Origin: JAUWVG01 sp964633715
Lineage (GTDB): Bacteria; Acidobacteriota; Aminicenantia; Aminicenantales; Aminicenantaceae
Length of the DNA: 49,864 nucleotides
Direction: 5' to 3'
Assembly (NCBI GenBank): GCA_964633715.1
Contig: CAZWHQ010000033.1
Span: forward strand, 1 to 49,864
The position numbers and the translations under genes were made by a program. Below the pieces are notes generated by a model, which did no database searches, was not told where the DNA came from, and saw only the letters and a program-made list of their open reading frames with translations. Within the stretch, counting starts at the first letter, position 1. Every line of letters starts with the position of its first letter. This document shows, piece after piece, positions 42,575 to 49,864 of this stretch.

Positions 42575-43738
42575 ATGAGAAGGCAGATCCCAATTTCTTT
42601 GGTATGTGTGTTTGTATTCCTTTCTCTGGCAGCTCTTGGTTTTTCTCAAGAAGAACAGCCGACTAGGGAATCCGGCATATTAAAAGAGATCTTTTTTTCA
42701 AAAACAGCGGATGTGCTTGTTGTCAATCTGATCATCGAAACCTATGCATACCACAAAGTCTTTGAACTGCTGCAGCCGGAAAGGATAGTGATCGATTTAT
42801 TCAATATGAGGGATATCCAGGCTGGGCCTTCTATTGAAATCAACGATTTCAGGATTTTAAGAATTCGACATGGAATGTACCAAAGAGGCGTAGCCAGAGT
42901 CGTATTTGATATTGAGGGAGACTTCCCTTTTTATGGGATCGAGCGGACACCCGAGGGATTAAAAATAACATTTTCTACGATAAAAGGACCGTCTGATAAA
43001 GTCGCTGTTCCCGAGGAAAAAAGGAAGGAGCCATCAGAGAGAAAAACTACAGAAGCAAAAATTGAAGCAAAAGAAAAGCCTGAATTTGTGGCCGAACAAC
43101 CCCCCATTAAAGAGGAGCCAGAAAAAAAGGAAGAAGTTTTAGAGAAGCCTTCAGGTACGATCGAAGAACAGCTGGAAGAGACGAAGCAAAAACTCGATGA
43201 TACCATTTCCATCCTCAACCAGCTCAACGAAGAGAGACTGAAACAGAAAAAAAAGTTCATCCGGGTTTTGGTGACTGGAAATTACTTTTCTCCGAGAGAA
43301 GGGAACCTCAAGACAGTGTACAACAACGGAATGATGTATGGAGCTGAAATCAATGTGGGTGTCACTGATTTTGTCGAGCTCTGGTTTGCCGAAGGTTATT
43401 TCAGCAAAACCGTAACAGATACGGTTTCGGATGCAAAAAATAAAGTGTACTTAATCCCTATCGAACTGGGACTTAAAGTCCGATTGAATAAAGGTCTTGT
43501 CAATCCGTACTTTGGTATAGGCGGAGGTTATTTCCAATACATGGAAGAGACCCCCGATGCCGAAGTGCGGGAGCAAAACATCGGCTTCATTGGCCAGTCC
43601 GGACTTTTTCTTAAAATCAGCGGATTTTTTGTGGTGGATATCTATGCTCAATTTAAATACTGCCCCATCACAACTGCAGTGGAAAAGTTTGATGTTGGAG
43701 GGTTTCATTTTGGAATGGGTCTGGGATTTGAGTTTTAA
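42575..43738 (+). CDS. AMIN-domain protein with coiled coil and C-terminal outer-membrane barrel
   Basis: A 387-residue exported protein (signal peptide 1-24, GFSQ). Residues 34-130 match the AMIN domain, which localises envelope proteins and binds peptidoglycan: ILKEIFFSKTADVLVVNLII, ERIVIDLFN, RILRIRHGMYQRGVARVVFDI. A Glu/Lys/Pro-rich linker (140-205) leads into a predicted coiled coil (EEQLEETKQKLDDTISILNQ, 207-230). The rest (from about 235) is a strand-rich barrel ending MGLGFEF, with an aromatic at the very end as in outer-membrane proteins. The layout resembles PilQ- or OmpA-like tethers between peptidoglycan and outer membrane. It lies in the run after the M6 peptidase and lipoprotein. 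Confidence 0.82.
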   Translation: MRRQIPISLVCVFVFLSLAALGFSQEEQPTRESGILKEIFFSKTADVLVVNLIIETYAYHKVFELLQPERIVIDLFNMRDIQAGPSIEINDFRILRIRHGMYQRGVARVVFDIEGDFPFYGIERTPEGLKITFSTIKGPSDKVAVPEEKRKEPSERKTTEAKIEAKEKPEFVAEQPPIKEEPEKKEEVLEKPSGTIEEQLEETKQKLDDTISILNQLNEERLKQKKKFIRVLVTGNYFSPREGNLKTVYNNGMMYGAEINVGVTDFVELWFAEGYFSKTVTDTVSDAKNKVYLIPIELGLKVRLNKGLVNPYFGIGGGYFQYMEETPDAEVREQNIGFIGQSGLFLKISGFFVVDIYAQFKYCPITTAVEKFDVGGFHFGMGLGFEF

Positions 43739-43765
43739 TCCGGCCGGCGCCTTTTTACGAAATTA

Positions 43766-44677
43766 ATGAAAGTTATTATCCCTGAAAAGTACAAAAATTT
43801 TTTAAGGATCGGGACGTGTTCCTGGAAATTCGAGTCCTGGAAGGGGCTCTATTATGAACCTGGAAAAACCTACAGGGCCGGAGACTACCTCCCCGACTAT
43901 GCCAAATATTTAAATTCCGTTGAGATCGACCAGTGGTTTTGGAGCCTGTTTCCAGGCGCTTTGAGGCTGCCTGAGCTGAGTGCTGTCAAAGCCTATGCCG
44001 ATAGTGTCCCCGACAATTTTATCTTCACTGTTAAGGCTCCCAATTCTGTGACACTGACGCATTATTATAAACGGCAGTCCCGTCAAAATCTGGCCTTCGC
44101 CGGTCAGCCAAACAAACATTTTCTAGATATTGAACTCTTCGAGAAATTCCTTGAACGTCTTACCTTGATGGGAGAGAAGTTGGGGCCTCTGATGTTTCAA
44201 TTCGAGTACCTGAATAAGCAAAAAATGCCCTCAAAGGAAAACTTTTTCGAAAAATTCGGTGTCTTTATATCAAAAGCTCCAAAAGGTTTTTCTTATGCTG
44301 TAGAAATACGCAATCCCAACTATTTATCTCAGGAGTTTTTTGCTTTTCTCAAAGAATTTAATCTGGGATATGTTTATTTGGATGGTTATTACATGCCGCC
44401 CATCGGGGAAGTCTTTGAAAAATTCCAACCGGCCACGGCCGATTTTGCCGTTGTGCGGCTGCATGGAGGCGATAGGAAGGATATCGAAAAGACAACCGGA
44501 GAAGTCTGGAACAGTCTTGCCGCTCCAAAGCCAAAGGGCCTGGAATCAGCGGCTAAAATTGTCAAAGTCAACCGGGAGCGGGGAATACGCACCTACGTCA
44601 ATGTCAATAATCACTATGAAGGCAGTGCCCCCCTGACCATCGACCGCTTCCTCGATGTCCTCGTACACATCAAATAA
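43766..44677 (+). CDS. DUF72 (YecE-like) protein
   Basis: A 303-residue cytoplasmic protein with the DUF72 TIM-barrel-like pattern: LRIGTCSWKFESWKGLYYEP (13-32), YLNSVEIDQWFW (48-59), FIFTVKAPNSVTL (85-97), LGPLMFQFEY (140-149), YAVEIRNPNY and VVRLHGGDR. The family is widespread and of unknown biochemical function; YecE of E. coli is a member. No other domain is attached. The start is an ATG with no clear Shine-Dalgarno, 27 nt after the barrel gene. The palindromic repeat at 44712 follows and separates it from a convergent gene. Confidence 0.92.
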   Translation: MKVIIPEKYKNFLRIGTCSWKFESWKGLYYEPGKTYRAGDYLPDYAKYLNSVEIDQWFWSLFPGALRLPELSAVKAYADSVPDNFIFTVKAPNSVTLTHYYKRQSRQNLAFAGQPNKHFLDIELFEKFLERLTLMGEKLGPLMFQFEYLNKQKMPSKENFFEKFGVFISKAPKGFSYAVEIRNPNYLSQEFFAFLKEFNLGYVYLDGYYMPPIGEVFEKFQPATADFAVVRLHGGDRKDIEKTTGEVWNSLAAPKPKGLESAAKIVKVNRERGIRTYVNVNNHYEGSAPLTIDRFLDVLVHIK

Positions 44678-44711
44678 AAAGAAATATCTAGGATTTATTG
44701 CCGACCTGCCG

Positions 44712-44796
44712 AGAGTCAGATGGATGTCGAGTCTCCGTCTTCATCCACATTCATATGTGATGGAGGCGGAACTCGTAAGGGTTCCTGTCTGACTCT
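44712..44796. repeat. Short palindromic repeat, copy 2
   Basis: An 85-bp element with terminal inverted repeats AGAGTCAGA (44712-44720) and TCTGACTCT (44788-44796). Its core (44718-44774) is about 84% identical to the reverse complement of the core of the element at 22532-22641. It lies between the convergent DUF72 and UroD-family genes and could act as a two-way terminator. Confidence 0.7.
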
Positions 44797-44834
44797 AAGA
44801 TGGATTGGAGATAAATTCTAGATGTTTCTTTTTT

Positions 44835-45953
44835 CTAGTCTGCCACTTCTCTGAGCAGGTGGACATGTGTACTGGGGGTGTGGGGGGCGATGGAGCAGGC
44901 CGTGCTGAGGATATATCCTCCTCCCCGGCTTCCGATGCGGATCTTTTTTTCTGCGTCCTTTTTAATGACTTCAGGAGTTCCTTTAAGCAGGACATGAATG
45001 GGATCGATATTTCCCTTGATAAACACTTTGCTTCCAATACGTTTTTTTGCTTCAGCAAGGCCCACGTCTCCCAAAGGGGGAGGATCCAGGCATTCTATAC
45101 CGGAAACTCCTGATTCGACCATCATCTCTAAGCGGTCTCCTATGGCCCCGCATGTATGGGTATAGATGTGAACGTTTTTCTGGCGAACGGATAGGGCAAT
45201 TTGCCGTTCGTAGGGAAGGACAAAATCTCTGTAAAAAGACGGAGAGATAAATCCTGATCCGGCGAAGGGAGATGAAATTTTTATCGCATCAACTCCATGT
45301 GCAGTCATTTCTATGGCCAATTCAGTCACGCCGTCTGCATAACGTTGCAGCAAAACCTTTGATTCGATTGGATTGGACACAAGAAATATTAATGCTTTAG
45401 AAATTCCAAAAAAATGGAGAAAGTAGTCGAAGGGCGATGTGACTTCGCCGTGAATAGAATACAAAGATCCGGCCATCTCAACAACGCTGTCGATAACGTC
45501 AAATTTGTGTTCAGGATCGATGGGAAAATTGAGGCCCACAGAGACGGGTATGGTTTCGATTTTACCGGGAAATGTGTCCACATCGATTTCTGTAATGGAG
45601 AGGGGTGATCTGTTTTTGCTTGGTACGTGAGTAGGGAGATCATCACGTGGGAAGATTGTCTTATCTCCGTTTTTCCAAAAAACCACTTCTTGCTCTTCAA
45701 GCCTTTCGACCCTTTTGATGGATTTTTCCCAGTCTGGAGAATGGCCGTGGAGACTGATAAGGATTCCATCGAAATCATAAAGTCTTCTAAGGTGAAGGAG
45801 ACCTTTGGCGAAGGTATCTTTGGAAAACCAGAATTCAGAAGGGGAGAATTTTGTTTGAAGCAGCATAAAACCAACGCTCATCTGGCACATGAAGGGAACA
45901 CGGTCAGGGATGCTCCTGTCCATGGCTTTATTTATTCGCTCTTTTGATGTCAT
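44835..45953 (-). CDS. UroD/MtaA-family methyltransferase-like protein
   Basis: A 372-residue protein of the uroporphyrinogen decarboxylase superfamily, closest in plan to methylcobamide:thiol methyltransferases (MtaA/MtbA type) rather than HemE. It begins TSKERINKAMDRSIPDRVPF (2-21) and has HTCG (266-269) with His266 and Cys268, plus a third candidate ligand Cys353 in LSTACSIAP. This is the H-x-C...C zinc site that activates the thiol acceptor. GNIDPIHVLLKGTPEVI and GGGYILSTACS are typical of the group. It might move methyl groups from a corrinoid protein to a thiol. No corrinoid protein or second methyltransferase is nearby, so the pathway is not visible. A good promoter lies just upstream. 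Confidence 0.85.
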   Translation of the reverse strand: MTSKERINKAMDRSIPDRVPFMCQMSVGFMLLQTKFSPSEFWFSKDTFAKGLLHLRRLYDFDGILISLHGHSPDWEKSIKRVERLEEQEVVFWKNGDKTIFPRDDLPTHVPSKNRSPLSITEIDVDTFPGKIETIPVSVGLNFPIDPEHKFDVIDSVVEMAGSLYSIHGEVTSPFDYFLHFFGISKALIFLVSNPIESKVLLQRYADGVTELAIEMTAHGVDAIKISSPFAGSGFISPSFYRDFVLPYERQIALSVRQKNVHIYTHTCGAIGDRLEMMVESGVSGIECLDPPPLGDVGLAEAKKRIGSKVFIKGNIDPIHVLLKGTPEVIKKDAEKKIRIGSRGGGYILSTACSIAPHTPSTHVHLLREVAD

Positions 45954-46010
45954 ATGTCTCCTAGAATTAATCGGATAGATCAGATAAAAATGAGACGAGA
46001 TGCCTCATAT

Positions 46011-46039
46011 ATTCTATTTAAACCCATACATAGAATCAA
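46011..46039 (-). promoter_or_regulatory. Promoter of the UroD-family gene
   Basis: On the minus strand TTGATT (46039-46034) and TAGAAT (46016-46011) are 17 bp apart, about 58 nt before the ATG at 45953. AGGAGACAT provides the ribosome binding site. Confidence 0.65.
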
Positions 46040-46063
46040 CTTGAGAAAAAGCAGTGTTCTCGA

Positions 46064-46273
46064 TTTTTTGGTTTTTGGGCTAAAATATCCCCTAACTAAA
46101 CGGGGAAGTTTATTTTAANNNNNNNNNNNNNNNNNNNNNNNNNNNNNNNNNNNNNNNNNNNNNNNNNNNNNNNNNNNNNNNNNNNNNNNNNNNNNNNNNN
46201 NNNNNNNNNNNNNNNNNNTTTTTTGGTTTTTGGGCTAAAATATCCCCTAACTAAACGGGGAAGTTTATTTTAA
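46064..46273. other. Scaffold join: 100 Ns flanked by an identical 55-base overlap
   Basis: The Ns fill exactly 46119-46218. The 55 bases before them (46064-46118) are identical to the 55 bases after them (46219-46273). This is what two contigs overlapping by one k-mer of 55 would give, so the gap is probably artificial and the real sequence is one copy with no gap. Collapsing it leaves the kinase 3' end intact and puts its stop about 140 bp from the UroD-family start. Confidence 0.85.
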
Positions 46274-46937
46274 CGGTTGTTCCTTTTTTGGGAATGGCTT
46301 CAATTTCTAATTTTCCTCGTAAAAAATTCGCTCGCTCTTTCATTCCGGTAAGTCCAAATGAAGTGGAATCTAAAAGTTTCTCCATATTGATACCGATACC
46401 GTTATCTTTAACAACTAAATTGACATGTTTTGAATTATTCTTTAGTTCCAGTTTCACGTGTGTGGCCTGTGAATGCCATCTCACGTTGTTGAGAGCCTCC
46501 TGCAGAATTTGGAAAAGAGCACTGGATTGACTCTTTTTGAGTTCTATCCCTTCCGTGTTTATCTTGAGGTCGCCCTTAATTCCAGTTTGATCCTGAAATT
46601 TATTGAAATGATCCTCGATGGCTGACTTTAAATCAGAGAACTCCAGCAAGGGGGGTCTGAGTTCTGAATAAATCTTTCTTATCGCTTGGATCGTGTGATC
46701 TAAAAGGAGATTCATGGAATGCAATTTTTCAACGATCTTTTCCTGATCTTGAGGGAGATAGTTTTCCAGTACTAAAAGATCCATTTTAAGAGCGGTCAGT
46801 GCCTGACCAACGGTGTCATGAAGTTCATTGGCAATTTGGCTCCGTTCCTCTTCTCTTGCCGACTGTAGATGTGCTGAGAGTTTATGCCGCTCTTTTTGTG
46901 TGTTATAAATTTTATCCTCTACTTGAGGAGAACACAA
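46251..46937 (-). CDS. Cytoplasmic histidine kinase (HisKA_3 type) with a short N terminus
   Basis: A 228-residue kinase core. A coiled-coil start (YNTQKERHKLSAHLQSAREE) leads into the dimerisation helix with the phospho-acceptor His40 in EEERSQIANELHDTVGQALT. The ATPase domain shows the N box QEALNNVRWHSQA, the G1 box KDNGIGI and a G2 region GLTGMKERA. This is the NarX/DegS-like class. No sensor domain or membrane helix is present. The frame is closed by a TGA six codons before the TTG start at 46937, so the N-terminal part may have been lost. A nearby ATG at 46955 is in another frame, which hints at a frameshift. No response regulator is in the window. Confidence 0.85.
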   Translation of the reverse strand: MCSPQVEDKIYNTQKERHKLSAHLQSAREEERSQIANELHDTVGQALTALKMDLLVLENYLPQDQEKIVEKLHSMNLLLDHTIQAIRKIYSELRPPLLEFSDLKSAIEDHFNKFQDQTGIKGDLKINTEGIELKKSQSSALFQILQEALNNVRWHSQATHVKLELKNNSKHVNLVVKDNGIGINMEKLLDSTSFGLTGMKERANFLRGKLEIEAIPKKGTTVKINFPV

Positions 46938-47170
46938 TATTTTTGGTTCCCATCAACCCCCAATTTGCAAATCAAAGGCAACATTCTCACCTGTCTACTC
47001 TCGTACAAAAAAAATGCACGAAAAATTTCTCTATTCGATACCCACTATATATATGACGTTTTGGACTCATCAATTTTGTCAACTTATAAACTGATTTTTA
47101 TCGAATCTCTAGATAAACTTTCACTTTTTACTATTATGTAATAAGATGAATTAATAAGTAGGGCTAAAAA

Positions 47171-48598
47171 TTGTTTGAATTTAATGGATTCAAATTGCGG
47201 TTAAAAGTCGTTTTTCTTGTTTTCATTTTTATGTCTCTGTATTCGACCCTTTCTTCCTTTCACAGCCAAAATATCAGCGACGAAAAAATAGATTCTCTTT
47301 TTAGAATTGGAAAAAATCAGCTGGGTGCAGGACATTTCGATTCAGCGGTGAAATCTTTTGAGGGATGTTTAAGCCTGGCCAGTGAAAAAAAAGACAAAAA
47401 AATTCAGATGGAGTGCTATCAAAATTTAGGGCTGCTTGCTTGGAATTTGGACAGAGTCGAAGATTCTTCTGATCTCTATTCAAAAGCACTTGCTCTGGCG
47501 AATGAACTCCACCTGCCTCAGGCCGTTTTAGTCTGTGAATCTGCCATGGATATTAACGATTTGTTTCTCAAGGGAAAAAAAATTTGTTACACAAAACCTC
47601 AAGAATCGAAGGGCAATTTTCAAAAGGCCATACATATGGCAAAAGAGATAAAAAGCCAGGCCCATGAACTCAAATGCCTGAGTTTAATGTGCAGGAGTTC
47701 CTATGTCTTGGGAACTCTTGAGAATTTAGACCTGACTCAACAAGCTCTAAAACTTGCACAGATATTAAATCATAGGATTGAAACGATAAAAATTCTTAAT
47801 ATTATGGGTACCTTTCATGCCGCACAAAATCCTGCTTATGCGTTGACGCATTATTCTGATGCTTTAAAAATAGCTGTTGAAATACAGTCAAAGGATTTGA
47901 TTCGCAGATGCTCAGATCATTTAGCAAAAATTTATATAAAATTCGGAGATTTTCAAAAGTCTTCTGAATATTTATCCGAAGCCCTGTCTGCCGCAAGAGA
48001 ACTAAAGGATAATCTAAAAACAGCAACAATACTTAATAGTCTGGGTTTCCTTTATGAGAAAAAAGCCGGCATATCACAAAATAAAAAGGATTATTATGAG
48101 GCTCTTCGGTACTATGGAGACTCCCTGAATTTGGTAAAAATCGAACAAATAAATGATATGGAACTCATAGCGTTGAATAATATTGGCCATACTTATATTC
48201 ACCTGGAAAAGTATCATGAAGCTCTGCATTATCTCAGATCAGCCCTGGACAAAGTAAAAAGCGGCAGTGATTTGTATTCTTTGGGGATGCTTTTGGCCAA
48301 TATTGGAGAAATTCAACTCCAACTTAAAGATTATAAAGAAGCAGAAAAACTGTTTTTTCAAGCCCACCAGATAGGGGAAAAATTAGAATCTTCAGCTATA
48401 TTAAGAGGGGCTCATTTTGGATTTGCGAAGATTTATGAAGAACAAAAAAAGTATAATCCTGCCATTTCCCATTATCAGGAAGCGATTAAACAGATTGAAC
48501 AGGTAAGAAGCAAGATTGTTCTGGATGTCCTTCAATCCGGATATATTCACTCACAGTTGGACAGGAGTTTAAGAGATAAAGTCTTTTTACAGATGTAA
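47171..48598 (+). CDS. Exported TPR protein, probably a truncated TPR-CHAT protein
   Basis: A 475-residue protein with a hydrophobic N terminus (about 10-28) and then about ten tetratricopeptide repeats, such as EYLSEALSAARELKDNLKTA, ALNNIGHTYIHLEKYHEALH and ANIGEIQLQLKDYKEAEKLF. The last repeat runs into IKQIEQVRSKIVLDVLQSGY, the linker that in TPR-CHAT proteins leads to the caspase-like CHAT domain. The frame stops 22 codons later, right where the insertion element begins. I infer that the peptidase domain was removed by that insertion. The start is TTG 47171 with a weak ribosome binding site. It is divergent from the histidine kinase. Confidence 0.78.
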   Translation: MFEFNGFKLRLKVVFLVFIFMSLYSTLSSFHSQNISDEKIDSLFRIGKNQLGAGHFDSAVKSFEGCLSLASEKKDKKIQMECYQNLGLLAWNLDRVEDSSDLYSKALALANELHLPQAVLVCESAMDINDLFLKGKKICYTKPQESKGNFQKAIHMAKEIKSQAHELKCLSLMCRSSYVLGTLENLDLTQQALKLAQILNHRIETIKILNIMGTFHAAQNPAYALTHYSDALKIAVEIQSKDLIRRCSDHLAKIYIKFGDFQKSSEYLSEALSAARELKDNLKTATILNSLGFLYEKKAGISQNKKDYYEALRYYGDSLNLVKIEQINDMELIALNNIGHTYIHLEKYHEALHYLRSALDKVKSGSDLYSLGMLLANIGEIQLQLKDYKEAEKLFFQAHQIGEKLESSAILRGAHFGFAKIYEEQKKYNPAISHYQEAIKQIEQVRSKIVLDVLQSGYIHSQLDRSLRDKVFLQM

Positions 48599-48617
48599 CT
48601 CTCTATAAATGAATAAA

Positions 48618-49864
48618 TTATGAGTCGATCGGCTGTAAGACCCCACCCGGTCTGATTTCCCAGCCAAACGTCTTTAGGACGTCCGCTTGGGTCTCGGTCG
48701 GTGTATCGAGCGCCTTTTCCGGATTCCTTTTGCCAGCATACCACAACCAAGTCGAGTTGAGGTGTGACATTTCTTCCAGTGCCTGGCGTCCGCTATAACG
48801 TTTGTGCCCTTCCCCGTTCACGGTAATCTCCAGTAAACGCAGCACCGTTAGCGCAATGGCACAAGTCAGCAGTTGGCAGCGTATCTTGCTGTCTGTCCAG
48901 TGATAAAACGGATTGACCTGAATGTGGTCGCTGGACTTGGAGTCTCGAAATAGTTTTTCGATCCCGTAGCGATCCAATGACAACTGGACAATTTCTTCTG
49001 TGGTCCAGTCGTGGTTGTCCGTGACGATGACGTTCTTTCCGAAGAGCGCCTCGGCTTTTCCGACCTGATAGGGATCCTTGCGGAAACTCAGTTCCGGAGT
49101 CTTTTTCCGGGTACCGAACTCCAGATGATAGTACTGTGATCCGATATGAAGCTTCTCGCATGCTCGTAAATAACGCTCCCGGATGGCATCCTGATCGCGC
49201 CAATGGGCTCGCCTCTCTCGGTATTTACGCCGGAATTCAAGCAGTGTTTTACGCAACGACTCCAGCTTCCCTTCCAGTGTGTACTCATGTTTTCTAGCCG
49301 TACGGGGATTGAAAGTCACAACAATGGTCCGTTCCCGACCCCACAACTCCATTCGGCTGCGAAAGGCCAACATACACTCCTCTTCGTGTTCCTCGGCCCG
49401 GAGACTGCGGTTTTTGTCGATATCCAGAGGCGCAAACTTCCTCAAGTCGGCCCCAGCCAACTCCTCCACAAAGTATGTTGAGTACGTTGTGATAAAATGA
49501 ATGCGGGTGTTGTCGTCAATGCCTTGGATCGCTTCCTCCGAGTTCATCCCTTTGTCGAACACAACAGTCAGCCGTTGCTTTGTCTGGTTAAAACCGCACA
49601 TCACTCCAAACAGCTCATCGATTACCCGGCGGAACACCTTCGAATCATGGGTATTGCCCTCGTAGACCCGGTAGAAAAGCGGCAGATGCGTAAACCGGTC
49701 AGCCAGAAGCGCCAGCCCGATCTGGCGGAGATGGTGCCTGCCGGCCTTATTGTGCCCTCGCTCACAGAGTTTTGAGTCAGTGTGGCTGCTCATGAAAGTA
49801 TAATAATTAGTGGTATCAAAAAGCAGACACTCCGGTGGCAGCGGCTGCAGCTCCCAGACTCTGG
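48618..49864 (-). mobile_element. IS1634-like (IS4 superfamily) element, transposase frameshifted and cut by the window edge
   Basis: The main frame (49793-48618) gives HLRQIGLALLADRFTHLPLF, YEGNTHDSKVFRR, VVFDKGMNSEEAI (second Asp of the DDE triad) and DRYGIEKLFRDSKSSDHIQ (the Glu). The first catalytic Asp is in FDTTNYY, but that part (49864-49805) is in a different frame and ends in TGA. Removing two bases from the TATATA at about 49798-49803 would join the frames as NYYTFMSS. So the transposase carries a two-base frameshift, by mutation or by error. The end of the element must lie between the TPR gene stop (48598) and the transposase stop; I could not fix its terminal repeat. Confidence 0.8.

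Noticed and set aside
46064..46273. A true 55-bp direct repeat flanking unknown sequence
   Set aside because: Exact identity over a k-mer-like length on both sides of exactly 100 Ns fits a scaffolding artefact better.
1..49864. CRISPR arrays, rRNA or tRNA genes
   Set aside because: I found no regularly spaced repeats and no recognisable tRNA or rRNA sequence on either strand.

Overview
The window looks like part of a metagenome-assembled genome from an uncultured Gram-negative bacterium. Outer-membrane beta-barrel proteins, Tat and Sec substrates, lipoproteins, many secreted peptidases, PadR-regulated 'permease prefix' FtsX-type permeases, 6-bladed propellers and a cytochrome/FeS/NrfD module together suggest Acidobacteriota or Candidatus Aminicenantes. 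That placement is inference from gene content; there is no rRNA or marker gene here. A run of 100 Ns at 46119-46218 marks a scaffold join.

Layout. 1-1.5 kb: a BlaI/BlaR1-type repressor/sensor pair (- strand) with three copies of a 16-bp operator around a near-consensus promoter. 1.5-4.7 kb: a permease fragment, then a three-gene membrane redox operon (tetraheme cytochrome, Tat-exported 4x[4Fe-4S] protein, NrfD-type quinone-interacting membrane protein). 5.0-9.5 kb: a subtilase fused to an Asp-box propeller, divergent from a secreted protein of unknown function, then a PilZ protein. 9.5-10.8 kb: a decayed PadR/permease locus and a large imperfect hairpin. 11.0-15.8 kb: a CBM9-like/DUF5916 outer-membrane protein and an S9 dipeptidyl-peptidase-like enzyme. 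16.0-19.9 kb: a TRAP transporter operon ending in an aldo/keto reductase; its binding-protein gene has an in-frame stop. 20.0-26.9 kb: an exported methyltransferase-fold protein, a Tat sulfatase, a short palindromic repeat beside a metallophosphoesterase fragment, and a tandem pair of M14 carboxypeptidase-like proteins, the first of which lacks catalytic residues. 27.0-32.1 kb: two PadR/permease modules, one truncated and one intact. 32.2-35.2 kb: a 6-bladed propeller protein and a beta-lactamase-fold/TPR protein.

The most interesting block is 35.2-39.0 kb. There an ECF sigma factor, a membrane-anchored putative anti-sigma factor with a DUF4384-like outer domain, and an exported caspase-fold peptidase with a C-terminal barrel form a tightly overlapping operon. 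It has an unusual leader with mutually exclusive hairpins and is followed by a GIDE/MUL1-like membrane protein. I read this as a candidate envelope-signalling pathway in which a periplasmic caspase-like protease is coupled to a sigma/anti-sigma switch. After it come an M6 metallopeptidase, a lipoprotein, an AMIN-domain barrel protein and a DUF72 protein (39.1-44.7 kb).

The right end holds a second copy of the palindromic repeat, a UroD/MtaA-type methyltransferase, the scaffold join, a small histidine kinase, a TPR protein that looks like a truncated TPR-CHAT protein, and a frameshifted IS1634-like transposase running off the window. Overall the region is rich in exported peptidases and in genes at different stages of decay. 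All readings come from inspection of translated frames; no database search was run.
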